From Beverwykella pulmonaria (Eukaryota; Ascomycota; Dothideomycetes; Pleosporales; Melanommataceae), in assembly GCA_001599595.1 (NCBI GenBank), contig BCHH01000022.1, positions 1 through 64,000 on the forward strand: DNA of 64,000 bases, given 5' to 3'. Position numbers and translations under genes: made by a program. Shown piece by piece: positions 1-10,712 of the stretch (position 1 is its first letter; the number at the start of each line of letters is the position of its first letter). Below the pieces are notes generated by a model, which saw only the letters and a program-made list of their open reading frames with translations, was not told where the DNA came from and ran no database searches.

Positions 1-1249
1 TCCTTTGCGCCCGCCTGCGCGCCGTGCTGCGCCTGTTGACGGGGTTGGTTCCTCATCTGCAGCCCGCATCTGTGCTACTTCTTCGAACCGTAACATAGCT
101 CTAGCAGCCATTCTTGTAACAGGCTATTGCAACTTTTCTAATGATTTCTTTAGACTAGTTGCTAGTCCTAAAGAGTTGAAAAGGTTATACTAGTCTAAGG
201 AAGGAGATAACCTAGGTAATTAGGCCTCCCTTACTAGGGCTGTGTCTAGAGGGCTAGCAGCTGATTGGCTGCACTCTTGTTTAGGCTGCGACCTCCTCCT
301 TAATGTCTTGTTGTGTAATAGGGGTTTCCTCCCCTAGGAGGCTTCTAAAACTACACTAGACATTCTAGACTGTGTAGTTGTGCTATTTCTGTAGGAGGGC
401 AGCCCTATTGCCCTTAATAGCGCGGATTATCCTCTTCTAGTTTTCTTGCTCTATAAGCTAGTTACAGATTATTCTGTTGGCTAGGGTGATTGCCTAGCCT
501 GTTTTTGTGGCTGTGGCCTAGGGTATGTTAGCAATCTAGAGTCCTGTGGCAGCGCATATAGCTTGTTAAATGGCCATTAGTGCTGGGTTTAGGAGCCAGA
601 TTAGGGCGGGTGCCGTAAGTAGGATGCGCATGTTGTCGTCCTGCCTTGCTGTTGTGTTGTGGGCTGGTAGAGCCTGTGCTTGTCTTCTTCAGGGCGTGCT
701 TCCTGAAACAGGATAGTCGCTCTCCCCTGAGGGGGATGTTGAAGCAGCCTCTGCGTACGTCTTTCTAAGGTGTCTAGCAGCGCTTGAGTTGCTGTTGCTG
801 TCGCTGCCGCTGGCCGTGCGGCTGGTGCTGCTTCCAGTGCTTATGACTGAGGTGGTGATGGCCTGGATAACCAGGCGCCGGAGGTCGTCCGCAATCCCCG
901 CATCTTTGGGGTTCTTGAAGCCCCTCATGCAATTGTCAATGGCCTCTGCTAGGGCCGTAGTAATAATTTCGCGCCTCTGGGTAGCGTGCCTGGCGGCGGN
1001 GAGGTNGGGGGCAATNGCGCTGGTGACGGCGTTGGCTGCTGTACCGGCTCTGTCCTGGGTGTTCGCACCGCCACCGAGTTGAAGGCGTGCTGGCGCGCGG
1101 ATATCCATCGCGCGGTGCCTCTTAGAGGTGCGAATATTATTCTGTCTAGCAGACTCGGGCCCCGCTGGCCTAGTGCAGCCCTCTGGGGGGAGGGGAGATG
1201 GCTGCTGGCGGTTAGGGGATGCCCCAGGTGCTGCTGCAGAATCTGCCAT
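1..1249 (-). pseudogene. RIP-damaged LINE (Tad1-like) ORF1/Gag relic, truncated by window edge
   Basis: Read on the minus strand, a frame opens at 1249 and stays open to 689 (186 codons). It begins MADSAAAPGA, is rich in Ala/Ser/Arg, and contains RKTYAEAAS, a pattern common near the N-terminus of fungal LINE ORF1 (Gag-like) proteins. Beyond 689 the same Gag-like text continues towards position 1 in shifting frames, with patches such as ATATKTG and LIEQEN and many TAG stops. The plus strand here is full of CTAG, as expected when CAG/CTG become TAG/CTA by RIP. No zinc knuckle or reverse transcriptase is visible because the window ends. Three ambiguous bases (N) near 1000-1016 mark uncertain assembly. 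The family call is from sequence character only. Confidence 0.6.
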
Positions 1250-2483
1250 TTACCTCACCGCGCAGCAGCGCAATGAGTAGAGGGCGGGAGAAGACTAGAA
1301 TTCGAAAATTCAGGCCTGTTTCAGCTAGGTTTAGATGGATAATTAATAAGGAGTACCAGTCTAACAATCTAGAAAAATTGGTGTTCGGTGTGGTGTCACG
1401 TCGTGCCACTACGAAAGAACTGGCTTCTAATGAGCAGTATTAACTCTTTAAAACCCTCCCCTAGCAGATACAGAAAGGCTTTACAAAGTTAAATTCATCC
1501 TTTAGCAATATACTATAACCGCCTACCTAGACTTCCCATTAGACAAAATCCTCATTGGCTCTTTCGTAATTCGTTGTTTCCTTGGTTGTCAGCTTATTTG
1601 CACTTAGCTTTGCATTGGCGGCGAGAGAGCTTTAAGGATCTATGCATTCACGATTATAAGCTTTTAGTACGGGCATAATTTGACCTGTTGATATAAAGCT
1701 TATTCTCGCCCATCAAGACCTCGCGAATAAGTGTTGTTTGATTTATTGACGCGACATGATGCCCATTTACACCCCTTCATATCTGTCAGACAGGCTTATT
1801 TACGGTATAGGGTGGTTCTATAGAATATTGTAGGTTGTTGATTACTGTTACGGTTATATCACGTGCCATTGTACTAGCTATATATAGGTGTCCTCTCGCC
1901 CAACCTTCTCTGATACACAGAGAGCTCAATTCACCTCATTTTAACTCTGATAATTACACATTTGCCTCTTTTGACAAGAGCTAAGCATTGACGGCTGGGC
2001 AAGATGGATGTTATTCGGAGGAACAAAAAAACAATAACGATCCTTCGACATCTAAGCAGGGTTTTTGCTAGTCATATCTCTAAAATACTTGGTTTGATAC
2101 TGTATAGTCATACTATCGTCTTCCGCGAGCAATAAAATTCAACTTCAGCTCCCAATACCAGTCAGCGCGCATACACGACTGCATTGAGTTTATCTTTTGG
2201 AAATCTACCGATAATTTTCCCTTTTAAAATTTTTCTCGCGGTGAGGAAACATCTCTCAACATGGTAGTATGGGGCCGAAGGAGCAGAACCAAGTGTTACC
2301 GATGGGTAAAGGATGATGCAAGTGACTATCAAAGACTTAATGCCTCGTATCAGCAAGTCAGGCAGCTAGCTCGAGAGAAAATACAATATAAAACACAGAG
2401 GAGAGCGCGGGTTTGAGCAACACACTCGCAGTCTTTCTTTTCCAGGTCAACAGTCCATAACACAACAATTTTCAAACTTCACC
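1250..2483. other. No supported gene; LINE upstream region and promoter of the next locus
   Basis: AT-rich DNA with no convincing coding frame. At 1372-1389 it holds an 18-base stretch that recurs with one mismatch at 7247-7264; both lie just upstream (minus strand) of Gag-like or repeat-like text. A TATA-like AATATAAAAC lies near 2385, about 100 bp before the ATG at 2484. Confidence 0.5.
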
Positions 2484-2934
2484 ATGAAGCTTTCCAACAT
2501 CATCCTTACCCTCGTAGCTGCGGCTTCGGCAGCAGACCTTCGTAATTACTTTGAACTTAACTGTGGAGGTGGTTACGCCGAATGTGGAAACGTGGGTTTA
2601 GGTGTACGTTTACCTTCTTAACTTTCGACAACTCCATCCCCAACTTGAAATCATCTGGCGCGATAACGGTCTCCGTGGGGCCCCCTCTGTCGCAGTCATG
2701 TGGACAAATCCTGGAACCCAACTCTTTGGCTACCAGCGCATCCGCGATGGAGTTAACTGTGGCTCTATTGCCAACCAAAAGGCCACAGGCGCTTTCAGCT
2801 TTACCTGTAGGTCTCTATTCATGACACTTCAATTCGGTGCTTCTCTAACATCGAACACCTCCCGACAGGCATGGATCTCAGCCCCAGCATTGGAGAGTTT
2901 TCAGCTTCACGATGGTACCCCGGTTTACCCGTAA
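2484..2934 (+). pseudogene. Relic of a small secreted cysteine-containing protein
   Basis: ATG at 2484 in a good context (TTCACCATGAAG) starts a clear signal peptide, MKLSNIILTLVAAASA, then ADLRNYFELNCGGGYAECGN. The frame stops about 45 codons in. Coding-like text resumes in another frame from about 2602 (WTNPGTQLFGYQRIRDGVNC, then SFTC). A possible intron (branch CTAAC, acceptor CCCGACAG) lies at about 2806-2868. No single intron cleanly joins the first two parts, so I read this as a frameshifted or RIP-damaged small secreted protein gene. Its 3' end runs into an LTR-derived fragment at 2926, so the final residues are repeat-encoded. Family not recognised. Confidence 0.4.
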
Positions 2935-3014
2935 AGGGGAGCTAGCTAGAATAGGACATATGATAGAACCCGTGCGACACGTGACATATGGCAGAACACG
3001 TGACCCACGTGACA
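2926..3014 (-). repeat. Truncated copy of LTR family B (CACGTG-rich)
   Basis: TACCCGTAAAGGGGAGCTAG and the following GAATAGGACAT, then several CACGTG palindromes, match the 3' part of the solo LTR at 36213-36416 (TACCCATAAAGGGTGAGCTAG and GAATAGGACAT). It ends in ACGTGACA like the full copy. The 5' half of the LTR is missing and the break falls in the small secreted-protein relic. Orientation is assigned from TG...CA ends read on the minus strand. Confidence 0.65.
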
Positions 3015-3676
3015 ATGCCTTGTATTGTTGAAGAGAATTACCATGACACTTCACAAAACGAGCGCTGCGTCATCAACTCCAAACGATAGTTGAGCAAGAT
3101 AAACTAAAGTCTAATGACGTGGGTCCATCTATAAAGTCAAAGCATGTAAGACCTGACATATCTTGTTTCGGATGCGGCTTTCACATTCTCTCCGTTCAAA
3201 GGCTGCCATTATATCAACTCTCCACGAGAAAACAGTACTGGAGCCTAGTCTAGGAGTTCCCAGGAGGAAGCCAAGAGGATCTTAACAGCCCAGCGATACC
3301 TCATCATACCTGTCATAGGAGTGTTTGCACCAACTATTGCTGTCATAAAACATTTCTCCATCTTCAAAACCTTGTACTCACCTTCTTCTACAAGAGGTAA
3401 GTTTAAGTATTCTATTACTCACGTGAATCGTGGGGCAGCATCATCAAAATCTCTAGACGTCTGCATCTCCGCCAAACCTGCATAATAATTTAGAAGATTT
3501 TAAAGACAAGATAGAGCAGCCAAACGAGATTAGCATACTTAAAATTGTAAGCCTTAAATCTATTTGTGTATATGTTGCACAGAGGAGAACAAAAAGGTCG
3601 GCGCCCGGCCAGGTCCTGGCCTGGTTAGACCGACATCACATGACCCCTTGTAGTGAGTCATCGAGCCATTCTTTCT
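3015..3676. other. Intergenic, nothing recognised
   Basis: About 660 bp with stops in all frames and no repeat that I can match elsewhere in the window. It lies between the secreted-protein relic and the 3' end of the MFS transporter gene. Confidence 0.5.
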
Positions 3677-5420
3677 TCACAGCCGTTTCAGTCCTCGAAA
3701 GAATACCAACGAAATAAGCAGCGCAATACTCGCCATTCCCACACTTACGTACTGTCCAGCTCTCAATCCACTCAACAACATTGGATCGCCAGGACTTCCT
3801 ACCACACCATCAGATTCACTGCCAACCCTCGTATCTCCCATAACAATAGTCTGTACGAGCGTCGCAAGCACAATACCAATTGTCTTCCCAAGATTATTCG
3901 CCATCTGAATGAGTCCTCCGCCAAGTGCCTGATCGTCCTGCGACAAACACCGCACAACCAATAACGCAAGCACCGGACTGAAGAACTCAACGCCAATAGT
4001 GAGGCTCATGGCGGGAAAGCCATAGACCCAGTACGATGTCGTGGGTGGAATAGGGAGAGCCAAGAGGAGTGGCGAGGTGATGGCGAGGATGCTTGCTGCG
4101 ATGAGGAGATGGAATCCTGTTATGATTGATAGAACCGGAGCGACGACGAAAGTTATGAGAACTAGGAGAAGGGGTTAGTATGGAAGAGTGACAGGTAAAA
4201 TGACCTAGGAACGAGACTAAACTCACAGCAGCTAATTCCCGATGGGAGAAAACGCACTGTTGTCTGCAAGACTGTGAGTCCATGGTATTCCTGGAAGCTG
4301 TTTATTTATTGTTAACGTTTTTTTATAACTGAGAATTGAAATGACTTACAACAGGGATGCGTAGATCAAGAAGATGTGAAAGGAAGCTAAGAAGCAGCCG
4401 TATGTGATAAGAGCAGCAGCGATCCACGTATTTTTGAAAAGAGAGAGCTTGATTAGTGGTTGACGAACAGGGTCGCTCTCTAGATAGCGTTGTCGAAGGA
4501 TGAACAGCCACATGAGAATAGCAGATATAGCCATCTGGACATAATTCCTTTTCTCAGTCCAATGGGTCATGTTCGACAAAGTGACCAGAAGAATCATCAT
4601 GCTAGCAGTGATCATTCCACCACCAATCCAATCCACATAGGTTGGTTGTGGCACATCGTCTAGAGATACCAGTACGTCTGCGCCGTTGCCATCGGAGGGT
4701 ATCAGCAAGAACGCGGCCACAGCAACAGAGCTTCCCACGATGGCCGCGAACCAGAAAACCCACCTCCAGGAAAGATATCCACCAATCACGCCGCCGACAA
4801 TATTTCCTGTTACACCACCCAATGACCCCGTCGCATTGTATATGACAAATGCGTAATTCCTTCGCTTTCCGGGCGGAAATGTTGAAGAGAGGATTCCAAT
4901 AGCCGATGGCACTGCCGCGGCGACACTGAGGCCTTGAAGCGCCCGGAAAGCATAAAAGGTGAATTCGGTTGGCGAGAAAGGAAGAAGGAAGGTACAAATA
5001 GCGAAAGAGGAAGACCCAGTGATGAAAACTGAGCTTCGGCCGTAGATGTCTGCAAGGCGTGCCCAGAGCAAGAGAGTGCAGCCGAATGCGACAATGTAGG
5101 TTGATGTAATCAGATGCTGGCGACTTGTCGGGATGTCGTATCCGAGGGCGATAGATGGGAGTAGGAGGATTGTGGATTGGGCTGTGAAGATCTGTTGATT
5201 TCGTTATTGGTGCTGTCATTCACTTTGACGTTGGGGTAAAAACATTGAGGAAGCCAGCGCAACTTATCATGGCAATCAAGGCCCGGTCCTTCGCACTCAG
5301 CGATTCCGAATCGCTCACGCCATCGCTTGTCTTTTGGCTTTCGATTTGGTCGCCTTGAAGGAGTGGAGTGTTCTCGTTTATGTTTTCAGACACCTGCATC
5401 CCAATTGGGGTGGCAGACAT
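3677..5420 (-). CDS. MFS transporter (14-TMS drug:H+ antiporter-like)
   Basis: Predicted plasma-membrane exporter of the major facilitator superfamily. Four exons: 5420-5244, 5191-4350, 4297-4227, 4161-3677, giving 524 residues; all junctions keep frame. The hydrophilic N-terminus (to about residue 45, including ENTPLLQGD) is followed by regular membrane segments. The loop 2-3 signature LADIYGRSSVFITG matches the MFS consensus G-x-L-a-D-r-x-G-r-k, and FRALQGLSVAAAVPSAIG is typical of motif C-like helices. Length and layout fit the DHA2 group (ATR1-like). The substrate cannot be told. It is the outermost gene of a block that also holds oxygenase, oxidase, dehydrogenase and P450 genes, where such pumps often export the product; that role is inferred. 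Confidence 0.85.
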
Positions 5421-7718
5421 TTGTTGATATGGAAAAAAAATATGCGGTGCGATGCATCATACGACGGCGGCACTGGGGATTCCACAGAAAATATATGAGT
5501 GGCCTTCATATTAAATTGCGCTTGCCGAGCTGAAGGTCAAACTTCGCCTCTTTAAGAGCAAGTGTTGCTTTGAGATCCACATGGCGCCGCCATTCCCGTG
5601 TGTTGCCCGCAAAAGGAATTGTCTCTCCAACATTGCACTACAAGAATCAGTTCTCGAAGAAAAGTGCATTTGGACAGCGAGAACGAAAGTTCAGAGTATG
5701 CCGTTATGACTCTTCTTTACTTGAATGACATTCGTATGAAAGAAAGTCAATGAGCTCAAAAAAACATCGCAACTAGTGAGGGAATTTTAGTACATGCCTG
5801 GCTGATTGATCCAGCGAAGGATCTGCACCAGAGGCTGCTTTGTCGCGGTAGCCCACTGGTGGAAGCACATCTCGTCACCTGCACTAGAGTCTTTCACGAG
5901 TGAGGTCTTCCAATATCGGTAGATCTTGAATCTGTCTCCACGACGTGAAGATACAAGTCCTCACAGTCCCAGTTTAAACTTGCGGATGTATCAAATTGTC
6001 GACGCGCAGCATCCCAACTGATTACATGTCGGATCATAATCGCTTGTTTGTCCAAATGAAGACTAGTACTGCTTTTATTCCAGGAAAAGCAGGTTATCCA
6101 GAGAACACATGCTCAATCCCAAGAGGCCGAAGAACCGAAGACTCGGAACTACAGGTACTAGACAAGATGGGTCTGGATATGGCGGAATTTGTGGCTTGAG
6201 GATCTGCGGCGCTTAAGGGAACTTGCTGCCGATCTGTCTTCCGCTTTCGTAAATATCTGGAAAGATCACTCTCTATGGCTGGAATTATGATGTGTATGAA
6301 TCTGGGGGATCCTCCACGGTCAGTGTTTGGCCAACATCAAAGTATAATATAAAATTTAATGCCGGATTTCACCCTTTACTTTTTTTTAAAAAAAATGTCA
6401 ATCATTTACGTTGATGCTATCTATTGTTAGACTAAAGCAATGATGCTTCTGCAGCCCACTGGGCTATGAAGCATTGTGCTTACTCTGCCAATCCCTCTAT
6501 ACTAGGGCTTTAAAGCAGGCAGCTACAGCAGGAGTCTTTACACCTCCAGCGTGCAAAGTATAGCACAACTACACTCTGCCTGCCTTTTTAGGTTATGATT
6601 ATGTTTTTGTAATTACGTCAATGTGGTAATATTCCAAGAGCGCCTTAAACAAATCAGTTACGCCTAGATTGGCAGTCTTTTTTTAATTTGTATGAGGAAA
6701 GGGGTGTCCTCAGGTTGTCGAGTTGGTTGCTTTGCTGTGGCAGCTGTGGTAGCTGTCATCGCGGCGGCCAGTTCTTGGTTTGCTGAGGCAGGGGTGTCTT
6801 CAGGTTGTCATTTTGGTTGGTTTTTATCGCTCATATCGGATAGACAGGAAGCGAAAAGTTGTAGTAGTTCGAGGCAGAGAGTGTCCACAGTTTGTCGTGT
6901 AGGTATGAAGAGCCGGTGCTCTGTCGGGCAGGAGCCGTGGCTCTGCTCAGACGAGAGAGCCTTCAAATAAGGACTAGCCATGCCCTGTGGATTGCCAGAA
7001 AGAGGAGGAACGAGGCCGCCTCCAAGTCTCTGTGATGGTGTGCCTTCGACCAAACGTGAAAATCTGAGTAGCGCACAGACTATTTTTGAGGAAATTTCAG
7101 CTCACGAAAGAGCTGAAAGATCCAAGATAGCAGCGCGCCTGCCACGACGCCTGCAGCGAGAAAAGGACGTTGGAAAACAGATTTAAGAAAGCATTTGAGT
7201 AGTATTTTGATGAAAAATTGATAGATATCGACCTTTCGGTAACTTTGAAAAGTTGGTGTTCGGTCTCACTCTCTACCTACAGGTGTAAAAATTGATTAGT
7301 TTAGTGTGGGAGCCGACCAGATGTGTGCAGCTGATACGAGATATGAGGTCTGCGCGTGTCGGCACAAAGACTTAGGCCCAAGGAGATAAATTTTGTAAGA
7401 AGAGTGTGGGAGAAAAGGTATTAAGATATTTCTTGTGTGTGGGGTTGCTGTAGGTTTTAAGCTAGTAGGTAGAGTTATACGATTCGTTTTACCGGAGGAG
7501 GTCGTGGACTGTGACGATCACGTTGGTGTTGATATGAATTCTGTTTTTTTCTAGAGGGGAGCAAGAGACGTTTTATTCTCTTTGCTGTGGCTGTGAGCTA
7601 ATGAGGCAGGCGGACTATCATGCTACGTGCATTGCGCTATACTAAAATTCCCCTCCACAGATCAAGGAGAGAGAAAGAATGAAAAGTGGAAAACAATCAA
7701 AATTTCAGTCGATACGGA
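5421..7718. other. 2.3 kb intergenic stretch with repeat-like text, no gene supported
   Basis: 5421-6640 shows nothing recognisable. Between 6692 and 7190 both strands have short open frames of low complexity. On the plus strand a phrase like GGGGTGTCTTCAGGTTGTC recurs near 6703, 6790 and, weakly, 6880. The minus-strand reading has QPEDTP twice, which resembles repetitive Gag-like protein. The stretch 7247-7264 repeats 1372-1389 with one mismatch, hinting at a second LINE 5' end in the same orientation. Confidence 0.4.
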
Positions 7719-9108
7719 TCATGCCTCGTCTAGCAGGATAAGGCTCTCCAAGCCCACGTCCACAAAACAGCTTTTGGGCAAACTTCTTAAGCAGGCTAAG
7801 CTTAGTGCAAACATTCCTAGCCTCGAAAGAGCATTAACAACAGCAAGGGTATGAAATAATATGCACCACCACGGTCTTTTCTTGTATCCGGCTAAGATCT
7901 CAAGACTATGGACCTGATACTCCGAGATTTTGAAGCCGATTACCTCAGAGACTCCGTATATAAGAAGTGAGGTGACGAATATTATGGAGAGGATTAGCCA
8001 GGCCTTTTGCTCAGTGGGAGTGGGAAATGTGAAGTGGATGCTAGCGTATATGTTGAGAGGACCTGAAAGAACAATGGGCAGGGCCAGGATTTGGTTGTGC
8101 CAAAAATTCCTAGGTTTAAAGTCGCGATCGTTAGGGATTCCTTGGGTAATCATCAGCGCAGATTCTAAAATACGTGAATGCTGGTCGTGGCTTACGCGTC
8201 AAGAGTTTTGACTGCATTCCTAGTTTGATTAAAAGATCTTGCAGCCGCGTGCTCCATTTCGGCGTCATGTATATATCTCTCTCAGCAAAGTCGAGCAGGG
8301 TTTCCGACCAAGGGCGTGCCGCAGCCGGCCCGGCACGCCGGAGTAAGTCTTCAACACCGAGTGATGTTGTGATTACAGTCGCTGTTTCGACATCCAGAGG
8401 CTTTGGCCACCACAGTAAAATAATTGCAAAGGAAACAGTTCCAATTGTTGCAGCCATTATCTCCAACGGTGTGATTGCCAGTCCGCGTCGTAGTCTTATA
8501 CACAATTTGATGAGGAGGTAGGCCGCCTGCACCATTGCCATAGCCTTGGCAACCCAACTTCCCTTGATCTTATCCGTGATCTCCCGTTCCCGGACTTTGG
8601 GAATGGCGATATCTCCGCCCCTGGCAAGTATGTAGAGTTGCTTCGCGGTAGCGGGGAACGGATCAAAGTTTAGAGGTTGGATAACAAAGCCACCCATGTC
8701 GGCATAGAATCCGTGGACGACAGTCCACTCCGCTGGTGAAACTCCTAGAGATTTCATATCTTTGGTCGACTCTATTGCCGACATCCTCTGTGAGTATGCG
8801 AAGCACATAATCAACTCAGGATACAAGAGACCAAGTGCCATCCAGAAGGCCTTATGGAGCACAATGGTCCAGGCTGTATCATGGGGCGCGGGTAGGTTAA
8901 GATGGAGCATGCCCCAGAAACAGAGAAATATGATTGTTGAGCAAGAGACAATAATGTTAGCAGTACCCCTTGATTCATTCGCCACCCATCCTTGTAACGG
9001 ATCTGATGAAGCGTTGACAAACATGTTGGCGATTGCCCCCAAAGACACCTCATGCAAAGAGATCAAGTAATTGCTTCCGTCTAAATGTATGATTATACCC
9101 GTAGTCAT
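7719..9108 (-). CDS. Fungal polytopic membrane protein of unknown function (frame disrupted)
   Basis: Two long minus frames cover one protein. The first starts at ATG 9108 (MTTGIIIHLDG) and has GWVANESRGTANIIVSCSTI then HLNLPAPHDTAWTIV. The second (to 7719) has IYASIHFTFPTPTEQKAWL. These are landmarks of a large, uncharacterised fungal family with about 8 membrane segments (an RGT...W/S-C-x-x-T-x-F motif near the start, and GxxHxxxWxFxFPTxxE near the end). The two frames overlap at 8131-8153 and differ by one base. A 31-base GTAAGC...TTTAG stretch (about 8165-8195) would restore the frame but is shorter than usual fungal introns. So this is either a mini-intron or a frameshift. The gene sits between the MFS and MpaB-like genes on the same strand. 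Confidence 0.6.
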
Positions 9109-9358
9109 ATACACCAGTTCTACAACCTAGACTATCATGGTAAAATGAGTTGAAGACATCCCATATCAGTTCCGTCAAGGCCGAAGCCCATGAACACCGA
9201 GAAATGGAAATTATCCCACGTCTCCTTCCGGTGTTGCAAGGTGGCACGACACTACCAAATCAATAATGCGTTCTCACAATCGAGGATTTGTGCAATACCT
9301 ACAGTCTGCCTCGCCTGAGAACGTAAACTTCGTTGCCCCAATGTGCGCCGAAACAGAA

Positions 9359-10712
9359 TTATTCGCATTTCCTAGATATTCTGATAAATCGGCCTAAATC
9401 GGCCATTTCGACTGTCCCTTTCCCTTTTAGATCATTAGGACCTAACTCAACGATCCTATAACCCTCTCCATAAAAAGAGGGACCTGGTGCTGGATGACCC
9501 TTCCACCACGCCCTTAGTTTATTAAGCGTGGTTGGAGGAATATACCAGGGATACACGCGATAACGTAATGCGTAGTATCTCTCAGGATAGAGTTTTGAAG
9601 GGCCCTGATCGACATAGAGTTTGCGAGCTTGGTGCGACCGGGGTAGGGCCAAATATCGAAGTATGAACCGGCGCAATTCGATCACAACAGTGACAACGGC
9701 AGACACAAAAGGTGAGGGATCTTGCATGCTACGGAAAAGTTCAGCTGGAATGTTTGTGAGTTACAGAATTTCGTACGTACCCCATGGCGCTCCGCAGCTC
9801 AGGTCCCATGAGTTGACGGAAGACGGCGGCTGCGAAACGTTGGACGGGCGCAGGTAGTCCTGTGGTGAGGAGACTTGTGGTCATTGTAGCCAGTTTGTGA
9901 TTGGACAGATGATGAGCCATATGTAGACTTTCGTAGACACGGCTCCACTTGTCTAGTGCGCGGTGCCACTCAAGACCGTCCGACGCAATTTGGTCGCCCA
10001 AAACGGCAAAAGAAATGTCCATGTTTTCACCAATTGTTTTCCAAAACACGCCGATGGCACAGATCTCTAGGTCAGTCAGACAACGCCATTCGTAGCGTTG
10101 CACCCACCTGACGCCTTCTAAAGCAAAGAGGCTGAGCGTGTAGAGCATATCGTCGTTAGTGATCTTGCCAGATGTTCGAAAGCCACGGTGAATCCAAGTA
10201 GTGCGCACAATGGCATCAATAGATCGCTGCGAGCAAGGCGGAGTGATGATTAGGTTGTTGAGAAGCTGGCTAGTATCAGCGCTGCGCCGCGACAGCGATT
10301 TGAGCGAAGACGTCATGTGACCGGTTGCCTCGAGGAGCACTGAAATGGAAGGAATGCCATATGTCTTGGACAGTCAGCAGCCGTCGCCGAGATACATGTA
10401 GAAAGCGAAAAACCGGACCTTGAACAGCGCAAAGAAAATAGCTGTGGATAGTGTCTTTGGAAATTCCCGCTCAGCCAACCATTTCTGGATCCTCCATGCG
10501 TCTTCGAACGACATGTTTGAGAGCGACGGCCCTCGTCGGCGGCGATGATCCGCTTCGACCCAGCGGCGCGCCTTGTGTCGCTGCAAGACGCAAGCGGCGA
10601 TGTAGCCGGCACCGACAATAACGAGATAGGGCCAGAGCTCGGTGAGGAAAAAGGCCAGCAGTGTCATATTTGGGTTGGATAGTGGAGATGGTGGAGAATG
10701 AATTGGGTTCAA
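9359..10712 (-). CDS. MpaB/rubber-oxygenase-family (ER-bound) oxygenase
   Basis: Three exons, 10712-10419, 10364-9781 and 9728-9359, join in frame to 415 residues. The N-terminal membrane anchor (LLAFFLTELWPYLVIVGAGYI) precedes FEDAWRIQKWLAEREFPKTL and TYGIPSISVLLEATG. Then come RRSADTSQLL, RTTWIHRGFRTSGKITNDDM, YTLSLFALEGVRWVQRYEWR and LEICAIGVFWKTIG. This order is that of the fungal MpaB/MpaB' family, related to latex-clearing rubber oxygenase; MpaB in the mycophenolic acid pathway oxidatively cleaves a farnesyl side chain. The His and Arg of WIHRGF lie where the family has its heme-region residues. Translation could also start at the second Met (10667). The substrate here is unknown. It is next to a membrane protein, an acyl-CoA oxidase and, further on, a P450. 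Confidence 0.8.

Noticed and set aside
689..1276. Plus-strand frames in 789-1276
   Set aside because: They are shadows of the LINE ORF1 frame, contain N positions, and have no coding character of their own.
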